Positions 23,476-34,380 are shown, counted from the stretch's first letter. The stretch is 64,000 nucleotides of DNA from Gammaproteobacteria bacterium (GCA_003695765.1 RFHQ01000118.1:1-64000), one strand, 5' to 3'. The notes: generated by a model not told the origin, from the letters alone. Made by a program: numbers and translations.

Positions 23476-26400
23476 TCAGAAGCGGTAGGACATGCGGATG
23501 CCGGCCGTGCGCGGCATCGGCAAGGTGCCGAAGAAGTGCGACACGCCGAAGCCGGCGGTGAAGCCGGTCTCGACCACCTGCTGAGAGAAATCGGGGCCGC
23601 TGCCGCCGGTGATGATGGTGTCGTCGTCCAGCAGGTTCTTGACGTAGGCGATGACCTCCCAGTTGTCGGCGGTCAGCCCGAGGCGCAGATCGACCATCCA
23701 GTAGGGCTCGAAGATGATCGAGTTGTCCTCGTCCAGAAACCGCTTGCTCTGCCAGCTCGCGTTGGTCTCGACGAACCAGTCGAAGTTCTGCTGGCCGAAG
23801 GGCCGCGTCAGGTTGGCCTGGAGCACCACGCTGTGTTCCGGTGTGCGTTCGAGCTTGTTGCCGGACAGGTCGAAGGCGCAGGTCTCATCCTGAAAATAGG
23901 CATTGTCACCCTCGTCGAAGACCTGCCGCACGACCACGTTACACTGCCCGTTGATCGCCGCGCGCACCAGGCTGGCTGATTCCAGCAGGAATTTCGTGAA
24001 CTTCGCATCCAGCCAGGTATAACCGGCCGCGAGTGTCAAGCCGTCGACGAAATCCGGCTGCCAGGTCGCGTCCAGCTCCAGGCCCCAGACTTCGGCCGCC
24101 GAGGCGTTCAGCACCACCGGCTGCAACTGGCCGCCGACCACGACCTGAGTGGTCACCTGCTTGTCGGTGTAGTCCTGGAAGAAGAACGAGCCGTTCAGCT
24201 GCAGGAAGCCGGCTGCTTCCCAACTCGTCTTGCTGCCGACCTCCCAGGCGTCCAGCTTCTCCGACTCGAAGCGGTCCGAGTCGATGCTGGGCGGGGGGAA
24301 CCCGCCGGCCACGAGCTGATTGATGCCGCCGGGCTTCTGGGCATGGGCCCAGAAGAAATACACCAGCGAATCGTCGGTCGGCGTCCACTCGATCGTGACC
24401 TTCGGCGTGTGGAAGCGCGAATTGCTGGAACCCTGCACATAGGCCCAGTCCTCGGGCGCGGCCAGGTTGATGTTGATGCTGGGATTCAGGATCACCTCCG
24501 ATTCGCAGACGATGTCCTGGCTCTGCGGCAGGTTGGTGATGTTCTCCTTCTGCAGGAAGGCCACGCCGCCGGGCGCAAAGGCAGCCGTCGTGCAGGCGCT
24601 GTGATTCGGCTTGAACAGCGTGAACTTCTCGTCGACGTAGCGGTTCTCGAAGGTCAGCTTCCAGTTCTCGGCGAATTCCCATTCGATCGCCAGGTAGGCC
24701 GACCAGTGCTCGGTGTCGGCCTGCCAGAAGACGCCGGCGATATCGGTATCCGGGATCGGCGCGAAGCCGTTGAGCGCGTTGATCTGCGCGGAGACCGGCA
24801 ACTGGCGGGCATAGTCCTGCCAGTTGTCCAGCGTGCCGTTGCTGCCGTCGCAGATGCGCCGTTCCGTGGGACCGGCGGTCGGCACACCGTACTTGCCGCC
24901 GACCTTGGCCACCGGCGCGCAGAAAATGATGAAGTTCTGGTCGTGCAGCACGCGTTTCTCTTCCCAGTACAGGCCGCCGACCGTGAAATTGACCGGCCCG
25001 TTGAAGCGCGAGGCGAAGCGCAGCTCCTGGCTGAACTGCCGGGTGTCGGTGCCGGCACGCGCCTGCTGCTGGCCGAGCAGCCGGTCCGGCCGGCCGAGCG
25101 CCTGGTAGTCCTGGTCATAGGTGTCGAAACCCTCGAAGTCGGTCCAGCCGGTCGTCGAGGTGATCGTGCCGATATCCAGGTCGAACTCGGCGCTCAGCGA
25201 GGCCCGCAGGGTCTTCTGCGTCGTGCCGGCATAGTCCTCGCCGGTGAACGGATCCTCGCTCTGCGCCACCTGCAGTCCCTCGGCATCGCCGAAGCTGCGC
25301 GGCACGCAGAAGCCCGGGCCGAAGTCCTGCAGGCCCAGCCCGGTCGTGCCGAAGGCCGTGCCGACGCCGATCTGGGCGTCGAGGGCCGATTTCGGGTAGA
25401 GCAGGAACTCGGAGCGGCCCTCGCAGGTATAGGCGGAGCGGTCGACGTCCGGGAAGCCGTCGCCGTCGCCGTCGGTGGTGATCCGCACCGGGGCCAGCGC
25501 CGGCGAGATCGGCACGCTGGGATCCGCCTGCACCGGGTCGGTTCCCGGGATCACGGCGCCCGGGTAGCCCGGGGTGCCCGGGCTCGGGTAGCCCGGATCG
25601 CCCGGGTTGAAGATCTGGCTCGGCCAGCTGTTGTTCTGCGTCCCGTTCGGCGTTGGCTTCAGTTCCAGCGGCAGCCCGCCGCCGATGCGCACGTTCGGGC
25701 GCGGCTCGTAGTCCTCGTCGGTGTACTCGACACGGGCCTTGACCTTGATCACGTCGTTGGGCGTGAACACCACGGTAAAGGCCCCGCCGAAGCCGTTGGA
25801 GCCGCCGACGGAGCCGCCGGAGACGCTGTTGACGTAACGGCCGTCCTCGTCCCACCAGACGCCGGAGGCGCGCACGCCGAGGTAGTCCTCCAGCCCCTTG
25901 ACCGGGCCGCCGACCGCGAAATCGATCTGCTTCTGCCCGTCCTCGCCGAAGTCCAGGCCGAACTTGCCGCCGAATTCGGGGCCGGGTTCCTTCGTGATAT
26001 AGCTGATCGCGCCGGCGAAGGCCGCGCGGCCGTAGAGCGCGCTTTGCGGCCCCTTGACCAGCTCGATTCGCTCGACGTCGTTCAGCAGGCGCCGGTTGGC
26101 GAGGAGGCCGGAGCCGGCGGTGATCAGGTTCTCGGTCGTCACGTCCACGCCGTCGACCAGGAAAGCCACGTTGGACCGCCCGCGGGTGTTCGACAGGCCG
26201 CGAATGGTCACGCGGGTGTCGGCCGGCCCGAAGGAGGTATCGAACTGCACGCTCGGCGCCAGCTTGACGATGTCTTCCAGCGAACTGATGCCCTGGCGCT
26301 CGATCTGCTCGGTGCCGATGGCCTGCACGGCGATCGGCACATCCTGCAGGCTCTCCTCGCGCTTGCGCGTGGTGACGACGATGTCTTCGATCTGCGCCCA

Positions 26401-26484
26401 ACCCGTCCGTGGGACGCCGGTCAGCAGTGGCACGGCCGCCACACAGGCGACAGCCAGGCCTCCAAGGCCCGTGATTCTGATCAT
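23476..26484 (-). CDS. TonB-dependent outer-membrane receptor
   Basis: Signal peptide; TonB-box-like IEDIVVTTRKREESLQDVPIAV; plug domain RRLLNDVERIELVKGPQSALYGRAAFAGAI; C-terminal RTAGIRMSYRF. Confidence 0.95.
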   Translation of the reverse strand: MIRITGLGGLAVACVAAVPLLTGVPRTGWAQIEDIVVTTRKREESLQDVPIAVQAIGTEQIERQGISSLEDIVKLAPSVQFDTSFGPADTRVTIRGLSNTRGRSNVAFLVDGVDVTTENLITAGSGLLANRRLLNDVERIELVKGPQSALYGRAAFAGAISYITKEPGPEFGGKFGLDFGEDGQKQIDFAVGGPVKGLEDYLGVRASGVWWDEDGRYVNSVSGGSVGGSNGFGGAFTVVFTPNDVIKVKARVEYTDEDYEPRPNVRIGGGLPLELKPTPNGTQNNSWPSQIFNPGDPGYPSPGTPGYPGAVIPGTDPVQADPSVPISPALAPVRITTDGDGDGFPDVDRSAYTCEGRSEFLLYPKSALDAQIGVGTAFGTTGLGLQDFGPGFCVPRSFGDAEGLQVAQSEDPFTGEDYAGTTQKTLRASLSAEFDLDIGTITSTTGWTDFEGFDTYDQDYQALGRPDRLLGQQQARAGTDTRQFSQELRFASRFNGPVNFTVGGLYWEEKRVLHDQNFIIFCAPVAKVGGKYGVPTAGPTERRICDGSNGTLDNWQDYARQLPVSAQINALNGFAPIPDTDIAGVFWQADTEHWSAYLAIEWEFAENWKLTFENRYVDEKFTLFKPNHSACTTAAFAPGGVAFLQKENITNLPQSQDIVCESEVILNPSININLAAPEDWAYVQGSSNSRFHTPKVTIEWTPTDDSLVYFFWAHAQKPGGINQLVAGGFPPPSIDSDRFESEKLDAWEVGSKTSWEAAGFLQLNGSFFFQDYTDKQVTTQVVVGGQLQPVVLNASAAEVWGLELDATWQPDFVDGLTLAAGYTWLDAKFTKFLLESASLVRAAINGQCNVVVRQVFDEGDNAYFQDETCAFDLSGNKLERTPEHSVVLQANLTRPFGQQNFDWFVETNASWQSKRFLDEDNSIIFEPYWMVDLRLGLTADNWEVIAYVKNLLDDDTIITGGSGPDFSQQVVETGFTAGFGVSHFFGTLPMPRTAGIRMSYRF

Positions 26485-26724
26485 GAGTCGATCCCCTGTT
26501 CCCCTCGGCTCTTGCGCCCGGTTTTGCAATCGAATCGCCGGCCGGAACCCGGCGCAATCGGTGAATTTCCAACGCGGCGGACAATAGCGCAAGAGACGAG
26601 GCCGCGGAAGGGCTCCGCTGTCCGCGGATCGGTGGCGGTTTTACGACAGAGCAGCGTTGCGGATTCCAAATTGCCGCCGGCCGCACTACACTCGCGGGCT
26701 CGGGAGACAGGGGATCCAGCGACG

Positions 26725-27420
26725 ATGACGAGAATTCCGACCTGCGGCGCAGGCATCCTGCTGCTTGTCGCCTTGCTGCAGCCGCTGCCGCTGCGCGCTG
26801 AGTCGCCACGCTACAGCTACCTCGGCGCCAGCTACGAGTGGACCGATGTCAAGTTCGGCGTTGGCACGAACAACGACGTGCTCAACCACGGCAAGTTCGA
26901 AGGACCGAACATCGAGGGCGCTGTGGGTCTGACCGGCTTTCTGCACGCCGCTGGACAGTATTTCGATGGCGACTGCCGCAACTGCCTCGGTTTTACGCGC
27001 AGCAACGGCGAATTCGTTCAGGAAGATCTCGACTTCAGCGGCTTCAAGCTCGGCATCGGGGCGAACCCCGACCTGCCCTTTATCGGCAAGGGCAACACCG
27101 ACCTGCTGCTCCGCGTCAGCTACGTGGATACGGAGCTGAAGGGCAGCTTCGGCAAGCTGTCCAGCAATGGCTGGTCCGGCGAGGCCAAGTTGCGGGCGCA
27201 ACTGTCGGACCGCGCCGAGATCGTCACCGGCGTCGAGTACTTCGACCTGGACGAGACCACGACCACTATCGTCCTCGGGCTCGGCTACGAGATCGCCGGC
27301 GGCCTGACCCTGCGGGCGCGCGGCGTCCTGTTCAACAATGAAACGGGACTCGACGTGGGCCTGCGCTGGTACTTCGGCGACCGCCTGTTCGGCGGCCGTG
27401 ACAGCGTCTTCGGTCGCTGA
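26725..27420 (+). CDS. Outer-membrane beta-barrel protein
   Basis: Signal peptide MTRIPTCGAGILLLVALLQPLPLRAES; alternating beta-strand pattern; GLDVGLRWYFGD near the C-terminus. Confidence 0.75.
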   Translation: MTRIPTCGAGILLLVALLQPLPLRAESPRYSYLGASYEWTDVKFGVGTNNDVLNHGKFEGPNIEGAVGLTGFLHAAGQYFDGDCRNCLGFTRSNGEFVQEDLDFSGFKLGIGANPDLPFIGKGNTDLLLRVSYVDTELKGSFGKLSSNGWSGEAKLRAQLSDRAEIVTGVEYFDLDETTTTIVLGLGYEIAGGLTLRARGVLFNNETGLDVGLRWYFGDRLFGGRDSVFGR

Positions 27421-27445
27421 GTCCCGACCGGGAGGAAAAGACAAC

Positions 27446-28150
27446 ATGCGCCATTTTTCGACTCTGCTGTTGCCAGCCTTGCTGCTGGTGAGCACCTCGG
27501 CCGTCGCGGATCGCGGCTTCTACATTGGCACCGGCATCGGCGGCAGTCACGTCGAAAGCACGGTCGCCGAGCTCGGCCTGCAACCGCCGGCCGGCGAATC
27601 CATCCAGAGCAGTGATTTCTCGGAGACCGGTTTCGCATGGAAGGTCTTCGGTGGCTATCGCTTTCTCGACTTCATTGCCGCCGAGGTCGCCTGGATCGAT
27701 CTCGGCGAGCCGGACACCAGCCTCTGCTTCACCACCAGTCCCCCGGCCGGCGTCGAGTGCGAGAGCCGCGAGTGGGACGTCAAGACCAAGCTCGACGGCG
27801 TCAACCTCGACCTCGTCGGCAGCTGGCCGATCGGCGAGAAATGGGAAGTCTTCGCCAAACTGGGACTGTTCCTCTGGGATGCCGAAGGCAGCGGTACCCA
27901 GCGCGCTGCCGGCGCCGCACCGCCGCCGCTGCCGCCGGGCCTGCCGCCGGGGGGCTGCCCGCCGTTCCGGCCGCAGATACCCGGCTGCGAGGTCAAGGTC
28001 AAGGACGATGGCGAAGACCTGAGCGCCGGCTTCGGCGCCGCGGTCGAGGTCAGCGAGCACTTCAGCCTGCGCGGCGAATTTCAGTGGTTCAATGTCGGCG
28101 CATTCGATACGGTCTGGGCGATCACGGCCAGCGCGATCCTCGCCTTTTGA
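27446..28150 (+). CDS. Outer-membrane beta-barrel (OmpA/OmpX-like) protein with a proline-rich insert
   Basis: Signal peptide; DRGFYIGTGIGGSHVES; C-terminal VWAITASAILAF. Confidence 0.75.
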   Translation: MRHFSTLLLPALLLVSTSAVADRGFYIGTGIGGSHVESTVAELGLQPPAGESIQSSDFSETGFAWKVFGGYRFLDFIAAEVAWIDLGEPDTSLCFTTSPPAGVECESREWDVKTKLDGVNLDLVGSWPIGEKWEVFAKLGLFLWDAEGSGTQRAAGAAPPPLPPGLPPGGCPPFRPQIPGCEVKVKDDGEDLSAGFGAAVEVSEHFSLRGEFQWFNVGAFDTVWAITASAILAF

Positions 28151-28153
28151 AGT

Positions 28154-28229
28154 TGGTGGGCCGTGTAGGATTCGAACCTACGACCAACTGGTTAAAAGCC
28201 AGCTGCTCTACCAACTGAGCTAACGGCCC
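28154..28229 (-). tRNA. tRNA-Lys(TTT), CCA encoded
   Basis: Minus-strand GGGCCGTTAGCTCAGTTGGTAGAGCAGCTGGCTTTTAACCAGTTGGTCGTAGGTTCGAATCCTACACGGCCCACCA. Confidence 0.97.
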
Positions 28230-28302
28230 TGTCCTGTCGACCGCCATGCGCCGGTGGCGGCGCGCGGCCGCGCATGATACCGGATCGCCCCCGGATCACC
28301 AA

Positions 28303-28992
28303 TCAGTCCGCCGCGCGGTAGCGCGTCGGATCGGCCACACCGGCCGCAGCGAAACCGGCGGCGCGCAGCCGGCAGGCATCGCAGCGCCCGCAGGCTCGCC
28401 CCTCGGCATCGGCCTGGTAGCAGGAGACCGTGCGGGCATAATCGACGCCCAGTTCGATGCCCCGGCGCACGATCTCTGCCTTGCTCAGATGGATCAGCGG
28501 GGTCACGATCTCGATGGCCTGGCCCTCGACCGCCTGTTTCGTCGCCAGCTTCGCCAAGGCCTGGAAAGCGGCGATGTATTCCGGACGGCAGTCGGGGTAA
28601 CCGGAATAATCGACCGCGTTGACCCCGGCGTAGATGTAGCGGGCGCCGACGACCTCGGCCAGGCCCAGCGCGAAGGCGAGGAAGATCGTGTTGCGGGCCG
28701 GCACGTAGGTGACCGGGATGCCGCCGGCGCCGCTGTCCTCCGGTACCGGTATCCGGCGGTCGGTCAGCGCCGAGCCACCGAGGGACGCGAGATCCAGGGA
28801 CAGCACGCGATGCTCGCAGGCACCGAGCGCGACGGCGATCTCGCGGGCAGCGTTCAGCTCGGCCGCGTGCCGCTGGCCGTAGCGGAAGCTCAGCGCATGA
28901 CAGTCGTGGCCACTGGCGCGGGCGATCGCCAGGCAGGTCGCGGAATCCATGCCGCCGGACAGGAGAACGACCGCCTTCTCCGGAGTGCTCAT
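28303..28992 (-). CDS. queC: 7-cyano-7-deazaguanine synthase QueC
   Basis: [17 protein letters not shown]-loop; C-terminal zinc Cys cluster [20 protein letters not shown]. Confidence 0.95.
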   Translation of the reverse strand: MSTPEKAVVLLSGGMDSATCLAIARASGHDCHALSFRYGQRHAAELNAAREIAVALGACEHRVLSLDLASLGGSALTDRRIPVPEDSGAGGIPVTYVPARNTIFLAFALGLAEVVGARYIYAGVNAVDYSGYPDCRPEYIAAFQALAKLATKQAVEGQAIEIVTPLIHLSKAEIVRRGIELGVDYARTVSCYQADAEGRACGRCDACRLRAAGFAAAGVADPTRYRAAD

Positions 28993-29009
28993 GCGCGTCG
29001 CCTCAGCCG

Positions 29010-29675
29010 TCAGTGCCCCGGCGCCTCGCCCCAGAGCAGCTTGTGCAACTGCAGCTGCAGGCGCACCGGCAGGCGGTCAGCGAGTATCCACTCCGCCAGC
29101 TGCCTCGGCTCCAGCTCACCCCAGGCCGGCGACAACAGGACGGCGAACCGGTCCGGCAGATCCCGCGCCCGCAGCTGCGCGACGGCCCAGTCGTAGTCTT
29201 CGCGGTCACGGATCACGATCTTCAGCTGGTCCCCGCACTTGAGCTGCGCCAGATTCTCCCAGTGATTGCGTTGCACCTCACCGGAGCCCGGCGCCTTCAG
29301 GTCCATCACGATCGTCACACGCTCGTCGATACCGGCGAGATCCAGCGCGCCGCTGGTCTCGAGCGAGACCTCGTAGCCGCGGTCGCAGAGCCGTTGCAGC
29401 AGAGTCCGGCAATTGGGCTGCGCCATCGGTTCACCACCGGTGACGCAGACCAGGCGGCTGCCCCAGGCCGCGACCGCGTCGATGATCTCGTCCATCGACA
29501 TCGACCGCCCGCCGTGGAAGGCGTATTCGGTGTCGCACCAGCGGCAGCGCAACGGGCAGCCGGTCAGGCGCACGAACACGGTCGGCAGGCCGGCCGGCCG
29601 GGACTCGCCCTGCAGCGAGTAGAAGATTTCCGTGACTCGCAGACGCTCCGCGCGTGCCGGCTGCTCGCCTGGCAT
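29010..29675 (-). CDS. queE: 7-carboxy-7-deazaguanine synthase QueE (radical SAM)
   Basis: [28 protein letters not shown]; adjacent to queC. Confidence 0.95.
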   Translation of the reverse strand: MPGEQPARAERLRVTEIFYSLQGESRPAGLPTVFVRLTGCPLRCRWCDTEYAFHGGRSMSMDEIIDAVAAWGSRLVCVTGGEPMAQPNCRTLLQRLCDRGYEVSLETSGALDLAGIDERVTIVMDLKAPGSGEVQRNHWENLAQLKCGDQLKIVIRDREDYDWAVAQLRARDLPDRFAVLLSPAWGELEPRQLAEWILADRLPVRLQLQLHKLLWGEAPGH

Positions 29676-29693
29676 GGCCTTCCTCGTCCCGGC

Positions 29694-30494
29694 TCAGTGG
29701 CCCGCCTGCCGCATGCGCTCGAGCCGCTGCTCCGCCAGCCGTGCCGCCGTCGTTTCCGGGTACTGCGAAGCGACGGCCTGCAGCGCCTGGCGTGCAGCAT
29801 CCCAGCGCTTGAGCTCGTAATTGCAGAAGCCGATCTTCAGGAGGGCATCCGGCAACTTGCGCGAATCCGGAAACCGGTCCAGCACGGCCTGGAATTCCTT
29901 CAGCGCCCGGCCGTAGTCCTGGGTCACGTAATAGGTCTCGGCCAGCCAGTACTGGGCATTGTCCGCGTAGTCGCTGCCCGGAAAGGAACGCATGAACTGC
30001 TGCAGTGCGCGCTGGGCATCCTGGTAGCGCCCCTGCTTCAGCAGCTCGAAGGCGGCCTGGTAATTGGCGCGATCCGTGCCACCCGGCACCGGCAGCTGGC
30101 CGGCGTCCAGCGTCGCGCCGTCGAGCACACCGGCCCCGGCCACTGCCGCGCCGGCCTTTTCGATCGCTTGCAGGCGCTTGTCCAGGTCGAGGTACAGCTG
30201 CCGCTGGCGGCCCGTTGCCTGATCGAGATCGTGCCGCAGGGTCTCGACCTCGTTGCGTAGCTGCGCGAGATCCTGTTGCAGAGCATCGACCCGTGCCAGC
30301 AGGTTCACGAGCCCTTCGTTGTCGACGACCCGTTCGACACGCTCAAGGCGGTTGTCCAGCTCGGTCAGGCGCAGGTAGGTCGGATCCTCTTCGGGCGGCG
30401 TCATCAGCTCGCAAGCGCCCAGCAGCAACGCCGCTGTCGCCAACAGTGCCAGCCGCGGCGTTTCGATGCTGCGGAGAATCGGCAAGGTGACCAC
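29694..30494 (-). CDS. cpoB: Tol-Pal system protein CpoB (YbgF)
   Basis: Coiled-coil N-terminus plus TPR-like repeats YQDAQRALQQFMRSFPGSDYADNAQYWLAETYY; downstream of pal. Confidence 0.92.
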   Translation of the reverse strand: MVTLPILRSIETPRLALLATAALLLGACELMTPPEEDPTYLRLTELDNRLERVERVVDNEGLVNLLARVDALQQDLAQLRNEVETLRHDLDQATGRQRQLYLDLDKRLQAIEKAGAAVAGAGVLDGATLDAGQLPVPGGTDRANYQAAFELLKQGRYQDAQRALQQFMRSFPGSDYADNAQYWLAETYYVTQDYGRALKEFQAVLDRFPDSRKLPDALLKIGFCNYELKRWDAARQALQAVASQYPETTAARLAEQRLERMRQAGH

Positions 30495-31046
30495 CTAGCG
30501 CTGGTAAACCAGCTCGACCCGACGGTTCAGGCTCCAGGCCTCCTCGTCGCTGCCGAGCACGGCCGGGCGTTCCTCGCCGTAACTGACGGTGCTGAGCTGT
30601 TCGGCGGATGCACCTTGCAGCAGCAGCAGGTTGCGCACGGCCTGCGCGCGACGCTCGCCGAGCCCGATGTTGTACTCACGGCTGCCGCGTTCATCGGCGT
30701 GGCCCTCGAGCCGCAAGCGCGCCGCCGGATTCGCGGCCAGATAGCGGGCGTGGGCGGCCAGCAACTCGCGGTACTGCTCCCGTACCTCGCTGCTGTCGAA
30801 ATCGAAGTAGATCAGCCGGTTCTCTGCGCTCGCGGACGGACCGGCGACGACCGACTCGCCGCCCTCACCGAAGGCACTGCCGGCGGGGATGCCCTCGTCG
30901 GCGCCAGTGCCGGCCGTCGCTGCGGCCGCCTCCTCGCCACCGTACTCGCCGAACAGGTCGTCGCCCTGAGAACCGCCGGACTGGCCGGCGCAGCCAGCCA
31001 GCAGCAGGATGAGCAAGGCCACGCCGAGGTGTTTGATCGAATACAT
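30495..31046 (-). CDS. pal: Peptidoglycan-associated lipoprotein Pal
   Basis: Lipobox LLLAGC; OmpA-like LRLEGHADERGSREYNIGLGERRAQAVRNLL. Confidence 0.95.
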   Translation of the reverse strand: MYSIKHLGVALLILLLAGCAGQSGGSQGDDLFGEYGGEEAAAATAGTGADEGIPAGSAFGEGGESVVAGPSASAENRLIYFDFDSSEVREQYRELLAAHARYLAANPAARLRLEGHADERGSREYNIGLGERRAQAVRNLLLLQGASAEQLSTVSYGEERPAVLGSDEEAWSLNRRVELVYQR

Positions 31047-31088
31047 AGGCTCGTTCTCCGACAGTGCCAATAACCCTGTCCCGCCCGG

Positions 31089-32414
31089 TCAGTTGGCGGG
31101 AAACGGCGACCAGGCGGGTTCGCGCACGTCACCCTCCAGCGCCGTGATCCGCTGGCGTATACGGCCGTCCACGGTCACCGTCGCCAGCACGCCCCGGTTC
31201 CCTTGCCGGGTAGCGTAGATCAGTGTCTCCCCGTTCGGCGCGAAACTCGGCGATTCGTCCAGCCGACCATCGGTCAGCACCTGCAGTGTCGCGCGCCGGA
31301 GGTCAATGGTCGCGATTCTATAGTTGCCGCGGTCGTTATGCACCACGGCCAGCTGCTCTGCAGCGGGGCTGACCCGCGGCCGGGCGTTGTAGCTGCCTTC
31401 GAAGCTGACCCGTTCCGGGCGCCCGCTGCCGTCGGCGGCAATCCGGTAGATCTGCGGCCCGCCGCCGCGATCCGAGGTGAAGTAGAGCCAGCGGCCGTCG
31501 CTCGACCAATCGGCCTCGGTGTCGATCGCCGGATGCCGGGTCAGGCGCTTCAGCAGTTGCGTGGCCAGTTCCAGCGTGTAGATGTCGAGATTGCCATCCT
31601 GCCGCGACAGCGTCAGCGCCAGGTAGCGGCCATCCGGCGACCAGGCCGGCGCGCTGTTGACGCCACGCCTTGCCGACACCCGCTGGCGCGCCCCGGACCG
31701 CAGCTCCTGGACGTAGATTTCGGAGTGGTCGCGCTCGAAGGACACGTAGGCGAGCTTGCGACCGTCCGGGGACCAGGCGGGCGACATCAGCGGCGCCGGG
31801 CTGTCGACCAGCACCCGAGCGTTCTCGCCATCGGCATCGGCGACCACGAGCCGGTAATGCCGCGCATCCGGCCCGCCGCTGACCGTGACATAGGCGATGC
31901 GGGTGCCAAACACGCCGGGCACGCCGGTCAGTTCCTCGTAGAGCATGTCGGCGACGCGATGCACGGTGGCGCGCAGCAGTCGGCGGCGCGCCGGCTGCCG
32001 ATAGCCGAGCAGCTGCCGGCCGCGCAGCACGTCGAAGAGCTGGAACTGGATCGTGAAGTCTTCGCCGGCCGGCAGCAGCCGCCCGACCACGAGATACTCG
32101 ACGCCGAGGATCCGCCAGTCGTCGAAATCGACCTCGCGGCCGGCCGTCGGCCGCTGCAGCATATCGGCGACCGGGATCGGCGCGAATCGCCCGGAGCGCG
32201 CGAGGTCTGCCGCGATGATCCCGGCGACGTCGGCCGGTGCCGAAAGCTCACCTTCCCAGCCGAAGGGGACGATCGCGACCGGCACCGCTTTCTCCACCCC
32301 TTCGCTGATCTCGATGCGCAACTCGGCGGCGGCCATGCCGCTGAAGGCCAGCAGTGCGGCGCAGGCCAGCGCCGCGAGCCATCGGTGCCTTCCTCTGCCC
32401 ATGCTCCGGGTCAT
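31089..32414 (-). CDS. tolB: Tol-Pal translocation protein TolB
   Basis: ELRIEISEGVEKAVPVAIVPFGW; beta-propeller repeats (MSPAWSPDGRKLAYVSFE...); ATG overlaps the tolA stop. Confidence 0.95.
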   Translation of the reverse strand: MTRSMGRGRHRWLAALACAALLAFSGMAAAELRIEISEGVEKAVPVAIVPFGWEGELSAPADVAGIIAADLARSGRFAPIPVADMLQRPTAGREVDFDDWRILGVEYLVVGRLLPAGEDFTIQFQLFDVLRGRQLLGYRQPARRRLLRATVHRVADMLYEELTGVPGVFGTRIAYVTVSGGPDARHYRLVVADADGENARVLVDSPAPLMSPAWSPDGRKLAYVSFERDHSEIYVQELRSGARQRVSARRGVNSAPAWSPDGRYLALTLSRQDGNLDIYTLELATQLLKRLTRHPAIDTEADWSSDGRWLYFTSDRGGGPQIYRIAADGSGRPERVSFEGSYNARPRVSPAAEQLAVVHNDRGNYRIATIDLRRATLQVLTDGRLDESPSFAPNGETLIYATRQGNRGVLATVTVDGRIRQRITALEGDVREPAWSPFPAN

Positions 32415-33199
32415 TCCTCCGGCCTGAAGATCAGCACGATGTTGCGTTCGAACAAGGCCGGATCCGGTGGCGGCGGCAGCGGCGCTGCCCGGTAGACCGC
32501 GTTCTCGATACTGCGGACCACGGCCGCGTCCCCGTTGCAACGGCCGATCTCGACGCCAACGACATCGCCGCCCGGAATCTGCCGGACCCGCAGTTCGCAT
32601 TCCAGTCCGGGGCCGGCGCTGGGTGGCTTGATCCAGTTGCGTTGCACCTTCTGGCGGATCACTTCGATCCACTGCGCCAGCAGGCCACCGCGAATGGCGT
32701 CTTCCCGCGCCTGCTCGGCCGCCAGCTGCGCCTGCAGCTCCGCTTCGCGCTCTGCCTGCCGCTGCCGCGCCTCGGCCGCTCGCCGCCGTTCCTCGGCTTC
32801 CCGCCGCCGGCGCTGTTCGGCCTCGCGCTGGCGTTGCGCCCTGGCCCGGCGCTCGGCCTCCGCCGCGGCCCGGCGTTGCTGCTCCAGCCGCTGCCGTTCC
32901 GCTGCCAGTCGGCGCTGTTCCTCCGCCCGGCGTTGCTGCTCCAGCGCCTCGCGCTGCCGGCGGGCTTCTTCGGCCCGTCGCCGTTCCTCTGTCTCCCGGC
33001 GCCGGCGCTGTTCGGCCTCGCGCTGGCGGACCGCTTCGAGATCCGGCACGACGGCCGCATCGATCGCCAGCCGCACCGGCTGCGAAGCCTGTCGCGGCCA
33101 CAGCGACAGGTTCGCCGCCAGCAGGCCCAGCAGCAGCAGATGAGCGCCGAGCGACAGGCCGAGCGGCAACAGCGAGTTCTCCGACTGGCGGATCTGCAC
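32411..33199 (-). CDS. tolA: Cell envelope integrity protein TolA (GTG start)
   Basis: N-terminal TM; long Arg/Glu/Gln-rich helix; C-terminal TolA domain QRNWIKPPSAGPGLECELRVRQIPGGDVVGVEIGRCNGD. Confidence 0.88.
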   Translation of the reverse strand: MQIRQSENSLLPLGLSLGAHLLLLGLLAANLSLWPRQASQPVRLAIDAAVVPDLEAVRQREAEQRRRRETEERRRAEEARRQREALEQQRRAEEQRRLAAERQRLEQQRRAAAEAERRARAQRQREAEQRRRREAEERRRAAEARQRQAEREAELQAQLAAEQAREDAIRGGLLAQWIEVIRQKVQRNWIKPPSAGPGLECELRVRQIPGGDVVGVEIGRCNGDAAVVRSIENAVYRAAPLPPPPDPALFERNIVLIFRPEE

Positions 33200-33210
33200 G
33201 CCGTGGCGCC

Positions 33211-33675
33211 TCAGCCGGCACCGGCGACTTCTTCCAGCGCCGCGTCGACATCCGCCGGGTCGGTCAGGAAACCGATCTTCGCAGCCCCGGCCTGTTGCAG
33301 CAGGACCATCGCCATGATGACCTGCCCATAGGCAACGCGCTTGTCGGCCTTCACCAGTACCGGCGTGTCCGGCTTGCGCCGCAACACAGCCGATGCCAGG
33401 CGCTTGATCTCGGCTGGCGGCCGGGCGCGCTCCTCGTCGTCGCCAACGTTCAGATACAGTCGGCCTTCGGCATCCAGCGCCAGGATCAGCGGCTCGTTGT
33501 CGCGGGTCAGGGCCGGATCCAGCGGCTCGGCCGCGGCTTTCGGCAGTTCGACTTCCACGCCCTGCGTGAGCAGCGGCGCCGTGATCATGAAAATGATCAG
33601 CAAGACCAGCATCACGTCGATGTAGGGAACGACGTTGATCTCGCCCATGAGCCGCCGTTTCTTCACCCGGGCCAT
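33211..33675 (-). CDS. tolR: TolR/ExbD biopolymer transport protein
   Basis: MGEINVVPYIDVMLVLLIIFMITAPLLTQGVEVELPKA. Confidence 0.95.
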   Translation of the reverse strand: MARVKKRRLMGEINVVPYIDVMLVLLIIFMITAPLLTQGVEVELPKAAAEPLDPALTRDNEPLILALDAEGRLYLNVGDDEERARPPAEIKRLASAVLRRKPDTPVLVKADKRVAYGQVIMAMVLLQQAGAAKIGFLTDPADVDAALEEVAGAG

Positions 33676-33678
33676 CGT

Positions 33679-34380
<702 letters not shown>

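Noticed and set aside
24343-26724. First ~790 codons of the 1025-aa plus-strand ORF 24343..27420
   Set aside because: Antisense to the clear TonB receptor gene. Only the terminal part from ATG 26725 encodes a recognisable exported protein.
32354-33331. Hydrophobic Leu/Pro-rich plus-strand ORF opposite tolA
   Set aside because: Its repeats are the mirror image of the TolA Arg/Glu/Gln coiled coil; no independent support.
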